This document shows positions 6,943 through 13,775 of a stretch of 27,553 bases of DNA, piece by piece; the stretch's first letter is position 1, and each line of letters starts with the position of its first letter. A model generated the notes under the pieces. It worked only from the letters and a program-made list of their open reading frames with translations, was not told where the DNA came from and searched no databases. The position numbers and the translations under genes are program-made. Source of the DNA: a virus; IMG/VR virus record IMGVR_UViG_3300022939_000103, positions 1 through 27,553 of that record, one strand, 5' to 3'.

Positions 6943-7216
6943 CTAGTTCCTCATTAATTACACCACGACACAGATCATTAAACCATTGATCAACTACTTC
7001 TTCACCATTCCGTCCACTATAACCAGCATCATATAAACTTTGTACAAATTTATCATTCCAGTCTAGTTCAAAAAAGCCAGTGCTTGGGTCACGTGGATCT
7101 GCCATGGTTACATTTACAACCTTAACCCAAGGTTCGTCATCAATCGTTGCTAACTCTTTTTCTAGTTTTTCGTCTTTTAAACGAACTTTTGCTATTGCTT
7201 TTTTTAAAAACTTCAT
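6935..7216 (-). CDS. Conserved hypothetical protein, 93 aa
   Basis: 93 aa, starting MKFLKKAIAKVRLKDEK. The centre ADPRDPSTGFFELDWNDKFV and the following VVDQWFNDLCR look like a protein I recall as widely conserved in T4-like cyanophages and relatives, function unassigned. AAGGAAAC precedes the ATG. The start overlaps the preceding short frame by four bases (ATGA), which indicates translational coupling. Confidence 0.75.
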   Translation of the reverse strand: MKFLKKAIAKVRLKDEKLEKELATIDDEPWVKVVNVTMADPRDPSTGFFELDWNDKFVQSLYDAGYSGRNGEEVVDQWFNDLCRGVINEELDG

Positions 7217-7299
7217 AGATGTTTCCTTAGTTTTTCGTATTGCTCTTCAGTGTGTATGCCTTTGCTATACTTAGAAACTTCATTAAGTTCCCCAGGCAT
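7213..7299 (-). CDS. Possible 28-aa miniprotein between queE and the next gene
   Basis: A short frame starts at the ATG at 7299 and ends in TGA, overlapping the next gene as ATGA. The peptide ends KYSKGIHTEEQYEKLRKHL, which looks protein-like, and it fills the 66-base gap after queE. It overlaps the queE end by 17 bases. The ribosome binding site is poor (GGAA touches the ATG), so it may depend on readthrough from queE. Evidence is limited to composition and junctions. Confidence 0.4.
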   Translation of the reverse strand: MPGELNEVSKYSKGIHTEEQYEKLRKHL

Positions 7300-8179
7300 T
7301 TCCGAATAGGCTGATGTGGAGTCTAGGGCTGAACCTCCACCCTCGTTCCATACAGAGGTTCGCCACCTCTTGTACGTTGAGCGTGTATTCTTCCGAACGT
7401 CCGCCAAGCGGCATAAGATATACTGGACATTCCACCCCGGCATCCCTGTAAAGCTGAACTGCTCTACCAACTTCATCAACATCGTCTTGATCAGCAACAA
7501 CAAACTTAAAGTACATATCAGCGCCATCCACGCAGGAATACTCACGAGCAACATCAGGCTTGATAGCATCACTCCAAGACTCGCCTGAAACAGAGAGTTT
7601 TGGGGAACACGAAAAAGTAACTTTAATTCTGTCATTGTTGTTGAGATAATTGTAGAAGTCGTCGTGTAACTGTTGTGTAGTGTTTGTTTCAATTGTGACA
7701 TTTTTTAAATCCTGCATGCGTGGATGTTCAAATAGTTCTACGTATAGTCGTTGCCACGCTAACAACGGCTCACCACCAGTTAAGATCAAATGTACATCTT
7801 GTCCATTATCCATAGTCCATTTACCCTCAGGGGTAAGTGAAAGTAAATGTTCTACTACTTCATCAATAGTAGCCAATTTGTTAAAGTCTTTGAACTCTGG
7901 ATAGATACTAGCATATGTATCACAACCTGTGTGTACAATAGGCAGGTCTTCAAACTTTTCAGTCTTTTCTACAATTCCGTCATCTAACAATGCTTTTACT
8001 TCTGCATTGTAGCGATTACCGTCTGCGTGTTGTTTCCAGCGATCACCTACGCTTTTATCAACACCAAAATTCATACAACGGAAGTTGCAACCGAATGTAC
8101 GTAGGAATACACTGGGCACTCCTACGTATTTACCTTCACCTTGTACTGAATAAAATGCTTCACTATATCTAAGTTTCAT
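7283..8179 (-). CDS. queE: 7-carboxy-7-deazaguanine synthase (radical SAM), phage variant
   Basis: 298 aa. QueE converts 6-carboxytetrahydropterin to 7-carboxy-7-deazaguanine (CDG), the base skeleton of preQ0 and queuosine. Support: FYSVQGEGKYVGVPSVFLRT (9-28), cluster Cys C31 and C35 in GCNFRCMNFG, the SAM-binding LTGGEPLL, and the C-terminus RLHISLFGNAWGT. The third cluster Cys is not at CX2C. It appears to be C86 in TGCDTYAS, equivalent to the WCDT of other QueE, after an insertion of about 48 residues. It overlaps the small upstream gene by 11 bases. It belongs with folE, yhhQ and dpdA 4-8 kb upstream. Confidence 0.9.
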   Translation of the reverse strand: MKLRYSEAFYSVQGEGKYVGVPSVFLRTFGCNFRCMNFGVDKSVGDRWKQHADGNRYNAEVKALLDDGIVEKTEKFEDLPIVHTGCDTYASIYPEFKDFNKLATIDEVVEHLLSLTPEGKWTMDNGQDVHLILTGGEPLLAWQRLYVELFEHPRMQDLKNVTIETNTTQQLHDDFYNYLNNNDRIKVTFSCSPKLSVSGESWSDAIKPDVAREYSCVDGADMYFKFVVADQDDVDEVGRAVQLYRDAGVECPVYLMPLGGRSEEYTLNVQEVANLCMERGWRFSPRLHISLFGNAWGT

Positions 8180-8375
8180 TATCTTCTTTCTTTTTTATCT
8201 GCCATGCACCAGGAGTTATTTCTTCCCATATTAGTGTATCGCCATCATCCCAACCAACTTGGTTGAGCATTTCTGGAGGCAGTTCAACATACAATTCTTT
8301 GTCTTTACCGTTTTCTTGTACAGTAACGACCCAGTTATTATCTCTTAGTTTACGATATGGTTCTTTATTTGTCAA
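8169..8375 (-). CDS. Small AbrB-like protein
   Basis: 68 aa if it starts at TTG 8375, which has GAGG at ideal spacing. A GTG at 8399 is in frame but lacks a binding site. The stretch YVELPPEMLNQVGWDDGD followed by TLIWEEITPG resembles the swapped-hairpin SpoVT/AbrB fold (LP-x-L-x-x-hGW-x-x-GD), a DNA-binding or toxin-antidote fold. In phages its role is unknown. It lies between the acidic 262-aa protein and queE, overlapping both by 11 bases. Confidence 0.7.
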   Translation of the reverse strand: MTNKEPYRKLRDNNWVVTVQENGKDKELYVELPPEMLNQVGWDDGDTLIWEEITPGAWQIKKKEDNET

Positions 8376-9153
8376 CTGCTTCTTCCTCTGCACGAGCACG
8401 TTTATCAGCTAGCTCATCATCATAGTATTCCCACATTTCATCCCACATATCTTTATCTGTTTCTTCATTAATATGTGGATCTTCCCAACGTTTGTTAAAC
8501 CATGCTACATGTGCATAATAACCTTTGCCACGACTGTCTACAAAATCATAGTCACAATCGTATTCTACTTTGTTATACCACAAACGTTCAATCATTTCCC
8601 CATGGTCAGTCTCTACCGTGCTAACTGCAACTAAGTCTGGATTAAACTCTTCTCCATCCTCTAGTTCAATACACCAACCGCCAAAGTCACCTTTTTCTGC
8701 ACTATAAAAGACAAGTACTGGCACACTGTCATCTTGATCAGGTTCTTCGTTTTGGTATTCTTCTTGTGTGTAACATTCACGTGAATACAATTGATGTGGT
8801 TCAAAATCAATTCGTGTATCCCAATCATAATCAGGATATTCGCCACTTTCATCAAAATCAAATGCCATGAGTTCAGTACCGTTACCACTGGTATCATGAT
8901 GGATCTCATCACATTCATACCAGTTATTCCAGTGCTCGCCGTCAGCATAAATTGCTGGGCTATCTGGATCAAATCCTTCTTCTTCCTCTGGCGTACCATC
9001 CCAGGATTCTAATGCCATTAGATGCTGAATTAGACGATCATCGCCTTCTTCTTTTACAATAGGCTGCCAGTATTCTACAAACTCTTTTGTAACTTCGCCA
9101 ATTGTCATTTCTCCGCCATAGTTACTGGCACGGATCCAAATTTTCTTACCCAT
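8365..9153 (-). CDS. Highly acidic conserved hypothetical protein
   Basis: 262 aa from the ATG at 9153 (MGKKIWIRASNYGGE), which follows GGGAG at good spacing; an ATG seven codons earlier does not. About 28% of residues are Asp or Glu, with many Trp and Tyr, spread over the whole length rather than confined to one tail. No catalytic motif is recognised. DNA-mimic proteins share this composition, but that alone does not show the function. It overlaps the upstream gene by 8 bases. Confidence 0.75.
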   Translation of the reverse strand: MGKKIWIRASNYGGEMTIGEVTKEFVEYWQPIVKEEGDDRLIQHLMALESWDGTPEEEEGFDPDSPAIYADGEHWNNWYECDEIHHDTSGNGTELMAFDFDESGEYPDYDWDTRIDFEPHQLYSRECYTQEEYQNEEPDQDDSVPVLVFYSAEKGDFGGWCIELEDGEEFNPDLVAVSTVETDHGEMIERLWYNKVEYDCDYDFVDSRGKGYYAHVAWFNKRWEDPHINEETDKDMWDEMWEYYDDELADKRARAEEEAVDK

Positions 9154-9391
9154 TTTCTTTCTCCCAATGGACATCTTCTACATAGTTAATTAAGTTGCTA
9201 AATCCAATTTGCATAGGACTATATTCATTTAGTTCATCTCTAAATGCTTCGATTTCTTCTAGTTGTTCTGGTGTAAGTTCATCTACTTCTTCAATACCGT
9301 AGTGTTCACACACATATTCATATACACTGTCAGTAACATCACGTTCGATGTTTTCTTCCCATTTGTGTATTCTATTCCATTCAAAACTCAT
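9146..9391 (-). CDS. Hypothetical protein, 81 aa
   Basis: 81 aa, acidic, starting MSFEWNRIHKWEENIERD and containing YVCEHYGIEEVDELTPEQLE. AAGGACC precedes the ATG. It overlaps the upstream gene by ATGA and the downstream acidic gene by 8 bases. Helical; function unknown. Confidence 0.7.
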   Translation of the reverse strand: MSFEWNRIHKWEENIERDVTDSVYEYVCEHYGIEEVDELTPEQLEEIEAFRDELNEYSPMQIGFSNLINYVEDVHWEKENG

Positions 9392-9552
9392 TTGTCTGGT
9401 CCTTCACAGTATGCTACTTCGCTTTCAGTAAATGAAGTTTCTAAAACTGCTTGTTCAATATGACAACTCATAGCAGTTTCAAAAGTTTCATAACGAGTGT
9501 ATTTAGGTTCTGCGCTTTCAATAACGCTACTAATAATCCAAAGTGTCCACAT
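9388..9552 (-). CDS. Small protein with hydrophobic N-terminus
   Basis: 54 aa from the ATG at 9552 (MWTLWIISSVIESAEPKYTR), which follows AAGGAG. An in-frame ATG further upstream would overlap the neighbour. The first 11 residues are hydrophobic, too short for a secure transmembrane helix. Two Cys (SCHIEQA and AYCEGP) frame a helical part. I recall similar proteins in cyanophages, without function. Confidence 0.65.
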   Translation of the reverse strand: MWTLWIISSVIESAEPKYTRYETFETAMSCHIEQAVLETSFTESEVAYCEGPDK

Positions 9553-9707
9553 TACGGATTCTCCTTGATCCAAACACATTCTGAAATATCTTCTGGTGTC
9601 GTGTACATACGCTTACATTGTTCGTATGGGTTCAGTGTATCAGCAAGTTCAAACCCTGCTAAAAACGAACCCAACATTAAAAACACCATTACAACAGTAA
9701 TCTTCAT
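9552..9707 (-). CDS. 51-aa membrane-anchored or secreted miniprotein
   Basis: A short frame starts at ATG 9707 and ends with TAA at 9554-9552, overlapping the next ATG by one base (TAATG). Residues 1-19 (MKITVVMVFLMLGSFLAGF) form a signal peptide or membrane anchor. The rest has two Cys (NPYEQCKR, ISECVW) that could pair outside the membrane. It overlaps the upstream gene by ATGA, so both ends are coupled. AAGG touches the ATG. Confidence 0.6.
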   Translation of the reverse strand: MKITVVMVFLMLGSFLAGFELADTLNPYEQCKRMYTTPEDISECVWIKENP

Positions 9708-9868
9708 CCTTGCTGTGCCTTATGCTGTGCAATACTTGCTGCTTTTGCGAGCTCACTAAAACGATCTGCAATCATACGCATTTCACTTTCTGTTAAATTA
9801 GCAGCACCAAACTGCCCAACTGTGCGAGCAATATCGTGCAGTTTAATTACCATTTCACCATCAGTCAT
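9704..9868 (-). CDS. Small hypothetical protein, 54 aa
   Basis: 54 aa from the ATG at 9868 (MTDGEMVIKLHDIARTVGQF), with AAAGGAC before it. A longer frame to 10021 lacks a binding site and lies wholly inside the cytidylyltransferase gene, so I reject it. Predicted amphipathic helices (ESEMRMIADRFSELAKAAS). Function unknown. Confidence 0.7.
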   Translation of the reverse strand: MTDGEMVIKLHDIARTVGQFGAANLTESEMRMIADRFSELAKAASIAQHKAQQG

Positions 9869-10280
9869 TTTTTGTCCTTTCTGATACTCGCCTACGCAAG
9901 TCACTACTTGAAAAGCGGTGTTCACGTTTATTAAAATACAGCTGGATACCCCGCTTTTTGCAAATATCCTTGCCCGTAAAATCCTTTTGTTTGTACTCTT
10001 CGCCCATGATTTTAACATCAATATGGTACATTGTCAAGATGTCTTCTAAATCTTTTTCAGTACAATAAGGTACAATTTCATCTACATAACTTAATCCTTT
10101 AAGTTGGGTATAGCGTTCTACAATAGATTGAATAGGACTATTTTTACTAGCCCTATCAACACTTGGATCTAACTGTAACCCAACTAAAAGATAATCACAC
10201 TGGTCTCTTGCTTCACGTAGCATTTGTACGTGTCCTGCATGTAGCAAATCAAATGCACCAGCAGTGAACCCTACTATCAT
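9861..10280 (-). CDS. TagD-like cytidylyltransferase
   Basis: 139 aa, the typical length of single-domain glycerol-3-phosphate cytidylyltransferases. The nucleotide-binding motif GAFDLLHAGH is at residues 8-17, and the C-terminal SSSDLRRRV fits the family's S-S-[ST]-x-hR motif. Such enzymes join CTP and a phosphorylated alcohol or sugar. The substrate is unknown, and no partner polymerase is visible nearby. A second nucleotidyltransferase of the same superfamily is fused to a cupin at 13747-14571. Confidence 0.85.
   Translation of the reverse strand: MIVGFTAGAFDLLHAGHVQMLREARDQCDYLLVGLQLDPSVDRASKNSPIQSIVERYTQLKGLSYVDEIVPYCTEKDLEDILTMYHIDVKIMGEEYKQKDFTGKDICKKRGIQLYFNKREHRFSSSDLRRRVSERTKND
10009..10037 (-). 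promoter_or_regulatory. Possible internal promoter in the cytidylyltransferase gene
   Basis: Minus strand TTGACA (10037-10032), 17-bp spacer, TAAAAT (10014-10009, 5/6). It would feed the run of small genes starting at 9868. Coding constraints may explain it by chance. Confidence 0.3.
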
Positions 10281-10523
10281 TTAATCACCTATAAACTTAA
10301 TATTTGTAGCATTTAATAAATCTAGTAATTTACGTCTTGCTTGATCTTTTGTAGCGGCTGGTACCCATGCTTTCCCATATCCTAAAAGATCTTCTGCATC
10401 ACGTTCTAGTTCTAATTGAATATTACAATCAGTTGTTTTGTGCATACGTATTTGCATAGGAGTATTAAACTCTATAACATAAATTTGATCTTTTAGGATA
10501 AAAGGAATAACATTATCATTCAT
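10281..10523 (-). CDS. Hypothetical protein, 80 aa
   Basis: 80 aa, starting MNDNVIPFILKDQIYVIEF. N-terminal part beta-like, C-terminal part helical (KDQARRKLLDLLNA). It overlaps the phosphoribosyltransferase gene by 8 bases and abuts the cytidylyltransferase gene. There is no clear binding site; probably coupled to the gene before it. No function recognised. Confidence 0.65.
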   Translation of the reverse strand: MNDNVIPFILKDQIYVIEFNTPMQIRMHKTTDCNIQLELERDAEDLLGYGKAWVPAATKDQARRKLLDLLNATNIKFIGD

Positions 10524-11073
10524 AAGGATATACCAACCATACGTTATCTTCAGCTTTATTAACTTCGTCCCAGTGATAAGCTACTTCACCGAACTCACTA
10601 GATAGATTTTCAGTCATTACAGCAAATCTGACATTATTGCCCCATACAGTATCCCAATTTGGATTATCTGGCAAGCATCCACTTTGCCAATCTTGTTTGA
10701 TCCAGGCAAATGTAGCACCAGTGTCGTTGATGTCATCTACAATGAGAATGTTTTTCTTAACATCTGGGTGACTTTCTAGACTATTCCAAACGTTGTCTCT
10801 ATCCGGAACACTGACATATCCAAATGCATCTTCAGCCATCCACAGATTACTTTCACATCCGTCTTCACCATCAGATAAATCACGCAATTTAACTTTTAAT
10901 GTTTCCATACGGATACCAGTCTTGTGACTTAACAGTACTGCTAGTGGCAGGCCGCCACGTGTTAACCCTACAATATAATCAGGACGCCAATTGTCCTTAT
11001 ACATTTGCATTGCAATGCTGTTAGCGGCTGTTTCCACATCAGCCCAGGTATAAAACTTTTTAGGTATATTCAT
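10516..11073 (-). CDS. Type I phosphoribosyltransferase
   Basis: 185 aa. The PRPP-binding motif ILIVDDINDTGATF is near residues 108-121. YIVGLTRGGLPLAVLLSHKTG (roughly 33-53) forms the pyrophosphate loop region of Gpt/Hpt-like purine salvage enzymes. These transfer ribose-5-phosphate from PRPP to a base, or in some families act as regulators. The long insert before the PRPP loop (DGEDGCESNLWMAEDAFGY) is not typical, and the base specificity is unknown. AGAGGAC precedes the ATG. Confidence 0.82.
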   Translation of the reverse strand: MNIPKKFYTWADVETAANSIAMQMYKDNWRPDYIVGLTRGGLPLAVLLSHKTGIRMETLKVKLRDLSDGEDGCESNLWMAEDAFGYVSVPDRDNVWNSLESHPDVKKNILIVDDINDTGATFAWIKQDWQSGCLPDNPNWDTVWGNNVRFAVMTENLSSEFGEVAYHWDEVNKAEDNVWLVYPYE

Positions 11074-11082
11074 GTTGTCCTC

Positions 11083-11349
11083 TTAAAATGGAATTTCATC
11101 ATCAAAGTCTTGTTCAAAATACAATCCTTCTCCAAGTAACTGTGGTACACGCTCGTTCATTAACTTTTCAGAAACCAATACCTCAGTTATAATACGTTGC
11201 AAGTCTGGATATTTCTTACACAAATATCCTCCACGATCTAACTTTAACAGCCAACCATACTCGCTGTCAAGCATTTCTTTTTCATCTTCTTGGCGCATTT
11301 TCCAAACCATCCAATCATAATACCTTTGCGGCTCAGCGTGATCTCTCAT
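11083..11349 (-). CDS. Hypothetical protein, 88 aa
   Basis: 88 aa, starting MRDHAEPQRYYDWMVWKMRQ and ending in the acidic DFDDEIPF. AGGAG precedes the ATG, just after the strong hairpin at 11364-11395. The acidic-aromatic C-terminus resembles tails that bind SSB or clamps, but that is only a resemblance. Function unknown. Confidence 0.65.
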   Translation of the reverse strand: MRDHAEPQRYYDWMVWKMRQEDEKEMLDSEYGWLLKLDRGGYLCKKYPDLQRIITEVLVSEKLMNERVPQLLGEGLYFEQDFDDEIPF

Positions 11350-11363
11350 CTTTAACTCCTGGC

Positions 11364-11395
11364 AAGGAAAGGGCCCGAAGGCCCTATCCTTTTTT
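11364..11395. terminator. Strong hairpin at the end of the DNA-modification operon
   Basis: The inverted repeat AGGGCC-CGAA-GGCCCT (11370-11385) extends, with one mismatch, to an 11-bp stem (11364-11391). Read on the minus strand, the loop is C(TTCG)G, the very stable tetraloop typical of T4-family terminators. The T-run (TTTTTT, 11390-11395) however follows the stem on the plus strand, while the minus side has only TTTCCTTGCC. It may terminate or process the yhhQ transcript, or stop antisense transcription. Confidence 0.65.
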
Positions 11396-11993
11396 ATTGT
11401 TCTCGTAATTTACCACTAATCAGTTTAAGTAGTATGCCATATGCTGGCAAGAACAAAACAAGTCCAACTACAATTTTAAGTACGACTTGCGAACCTGCAA
11501 TTTCCATCCAGTTAGCAGCCATATACTCGTCTGCACTATTATTAAACGCTACAGCAAAGAATGTATACGTGTCAATAATGTTGGCAACAACTGTTGACAA
11601 TGCTGGTGCAAGCCACCATGCACGGTAGCGTTCACGTAGGTATTGGAATACATATACATCAAGCATTGTGCCTACAGCATAAGCAGTTGCTGATGCAAAT
11701 CCAATACGTAGTGCTACACTTTCAGGAGCACCTTCTGCAAGTACTACAGCAATAGATCCAATAATTGCAAACGGATATGCTGCCGCAATTGTCGCTCGTG
11801 CAATACCTTTACCTAGCATACGAACAGTTAAGTCAGTTGCTAGGACAACGATTGGGAACGTAAACGCCGCCCAAGTAAGTTTAACACCTGCAATTTCTAC
11901 TGGAATTGCCACAAGTGCATTACTGATTACGATTACTACAACATGCAACAGTGCAAGTTTTAGCATCATACTTTTATCAATGTCTTTAAACAT
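11394..11993 (-). CDS. yhhQ: Queuosine-precursor transporter (YhhQ/VUT family)
   Basis: 199 aa with about six membrane helices, for example LALLHVVVIVISNALVAIPV (12-31). The stretch WAAFTFPIVVLATDLTVRM and the later ANIIDTYTFFAV are typical of the VUT family, whose member YhhQ imports preQ0 and preQ1. It lies 16 bases after folE in the same operon as dpdA, which supports a role in supplying 7-deazaguanine for DNA modification. AGAGG precedes the ATG. It ends at the strong hairpin. Confidence 0.85.
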   Translation of the reverse strand: MFKDIDKSMMLKLALLHVVVIVISNALVAIPVEIAGVKLTWAAFTFPIVVLATDLTVRMLGKGIARATIAAAYPFAIIGSIAVVLAEGAPESVALRIGFASATAYAVGTMLDVYVFQYLRERYRAWWLAPALSTVVANIIDTYTFFAVAFNNSADEYMAANWMEIAGSQVVLKIVVGLVLFLPAYGILLKLISGKLREQ

Positions 11994-12009
11994 ATTTTCC
12001 TCTTTCTAG

Positions 12010-12699
12010 TTAACGTGGTGCGAATTCTTGTTGTAGTTTAATGTTATCAAAGAATTCTTTTTTGCATCCTGGATCAGTATGGAAACTACCTTCCAGCACA
12101 GTTGTTTGTGTTAAACTACTGTGAGCCATAATGCCTCGATTCTCACAACAACCATGTGTTGCTTGAATATAAACAGCAACATTTTCACTTCCTGTTGCTG
12201 CCATTATTTCACGAGCAATATCATTTGCAAGTTCTTCTTGCAGCGTACCACGGCGAGCGCACCACTGTGCTATACGTGTATACTTGGATAAGCCGATCAA
12301 TTTCTCTGCCGCAATAATACCAATATATGCGACACCAGTAACTGGCTGATGATGGTGTGAACAAACACTTTTAAGTTCACTACGTACAACCAGCATGCCT
12401 TTGTATCCTTCTTCTACATGATTAGGAAAGGCAGTTGCATTAGGCTTGGGATCATATCGCCCAGCCATAAGTTCGTTAATATACATTTTTGCCAAACGGC
12501 GACCTGTGTCCATGCTGTTTGGATCTGTATGTCGATCAATAACTAAACTGTCAAGTACAGCTTCAAATTTAGGCGTAAGTTCTTCAATAAGACCTTCTTT
12601 ATCGCCTTTTTGCATTATTTCACTGATGTTATCACCAGCCCAATAACGTATTCCAGCGTCTTCAAGACGTTGTTTTAAAATTTCGGAAGTATTTCTCAT
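12010..12699 (-). CDS. folE: GTP cyclohydrolase I
   Basis: 229 aa. It converts GTP to dihydroneopterin triphosphate, the first step of 7-deazaguanine (and folate) synthesis. Zinc ligands by alignment with the family: C113 and H116 in CSHHHQPVTG, and C184 in THGCCENRG. The core LIGLSKYTRIAQWCARR and the following LQEEL match the family. It starts with ATGA overlapping the glycosyltransferase stop and is followed by the transporter. In this context it probably feeds the QueD-like and QueE steps. T4-like marine phages are known to carry folE. Confidence 0.93.
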   Translation of the reverse strand: MRNTSEILKQRLEDAGIRYWAGDNISEIMQKGDKEGLIEELTPKFEAVLDSLVIDRHTDPNSMDTGRRLAKMYINELMAGRYDPKPNATAFPNHVEEGYKGMLVVRSELKSVCSHHHQPVTGVAYIGIIAAEKLIGLSKYTRIAQWCARRGTLQEELANDIAREIMAATGSENVAVYIQATHGCCENRGIMAHSSLTQTTVLEGSFHTDPGCKKEFFDNIKLQQEFAPR

Positions 12700-13775
12700 G
12701 CACTAAGTTCCCTTTTCTTCAAAATATTGTTAATCATAACATTGCTATTTAGATATTTGTCTATCAAAATACGCTGTTGTTGTTTTATTAATACTGCATA
12801 CTTTTCTGGATTGTCGATACGTTCATTAATAAACTGTGTTAAGTTTTCACGATTTTCCTGATATGCTTCATAACTTTCAGTCCAAGCACTGGGATACTTA
12901 AACTCTGGCAAATACATTTCACGATAGCTAGCACGATCTGGAACAATAGGAATGGCTCCTGTTAGTACAGCTTCCATAACACTAATGCCCAAGTTTTCAT
13001 GTAGTGCGCAACTAAAGATTGCAACACTACCAGCCAGTGTTTCATAGTATTCTTGTTTGTTTAAATTCATATTCTGTGTAATTACCATATCATAATCTTC
13101 TGCCAAGTCTTCAGCAATTTCAGGCTGTTTATCAGCATTATAACGATGTGGCCACATAATACGCTTTTGCTTTTCTACAACTTGCAGTTCACACAAGCCG
13201 TCAATAATAAGCTCATGTGGTTGTCCACTGCGTACAGCTTTTGTGCTATACCCTTGTGGAATTTGCAAATTACGTAAAAACATTGTTTTATGAAATTCAG
13301 TTGCATAGTAGTTGTAATCACTACTATAGAACCAACTCTTTTCAGCCTCCCAGGGCCATGGCTTTTGCATCTTGTATCCCAATATGTCACTGGGATCATA
13401 AGCACCTGCATGCCAGATACTGTGTATTTCTACTGGAGTATCCAACAAATCACTCATGTATTTAATTGGTGTAATAATAAAGTTCCAAGCATCAGTTACT
13501 AAAAATTTGTCACCTGCCTTTACTTTTCCTTGACTGAACAAGCGACTTACTTCAGCCGCTTGTGTTGCTTTATATACATTAGTAGCACCAAAATCTAAAA
13601 ACGCACCCGCAGTGCGATTGTCTGGTTTAAAGTCTTCACCATCAATTGTTACAACTTTATAATCCAAATCACGTTCAGCAATCTTGCGTTCAAGCATTAC
13701 TGGAATATTGTCATACCATTGTTTTGTATAACGCTGGTCAATTGGCTCAATTGGAATAATCCAAATCGTATTCAT
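12696..13775 (-). CDS. GT-B glycosyltransferase next to dpdA
   Basis: 359 aa. The C-terminal half shows the donor-binding signature of GT-B enzymes: CALHENLGISVMEAV (256-270), then AIPIVPDRASYREM, the E-x7-E region. Upstream, RIMWPHRYNADKQPE (205-219) holds the Arg and Lys expected to bind the nucleotide diphosphate. This WPHR-x-x-x-[D]K-x-PE pattern and the HE-x-x-G-x-x-x-xEAV stretch resemble the tRNA-queuosine mannosyltransferase family (DUF3524/QTMAN), from memory. The N-terminal half is not recognisably DUF3524. Lying between the nucleotidyltransferase-cupin and folE, it may glycosylate the 7-deazaguanine in DNA. Alternatives are surface glycan or virion protein glycosylation. Confidence 0.82.
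   Translation of the reverse strand: MNTIWIIPIEPIDQRYTKQWYDNIPVMLERKIAERDLDYKVVTIDGEDFKPDNRTAGAFLDFGATNVYKATQAAEVSRLFSQGKVKAGDKFLVTDAWNFIITPIKYMSDLLDTPVEIHSIWHAGAYDPSDILGYKMQKPWPWEAEKSWFYSSDYNYYATEFHKTMFLRNLQIPQGYSTKAVRSGQPHELIIDGLCELQVVEKQKRIMWPHRYNADKQPEIAEDLAEDYDMVITQNMNLNKQEYYETLAGSVAIFSCALHENLGISVMEAVLTGAIPIVPDRASYREMYLPEFKYPSAWTESYEAYQENRENLTQFINERIDNPEKYAVLIKQQQRILIDKYLNSNVMINNILKKRELSA

Noticed and set aside
7300-7701. N-terminal part of a long minus-strand frame overlapping queE
   Set aside because: queE is conserved through this stretch in another frame; only the last 28 codons after queE look like a separate peptide.
8347-8375. TTGACA-17-TAAACT in the AbrB-like gene
   Set aside because: -10 box matches only 4/6, and TTGACA is explained by the TTG start and next codon.
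8661-8999. 112-aa minus-strand frame inside the acidic 262-aa gene
   Set aside because: Alternative-frame shadow (Ile/Met/Thr-rich) without binding site.
9869-10021. Upstream extension of the 54-aa gene
   Set aside because: Lies fully inside the cytidylyltransferase gene; the ATG at 9868 has a proper AAAGGAC site.
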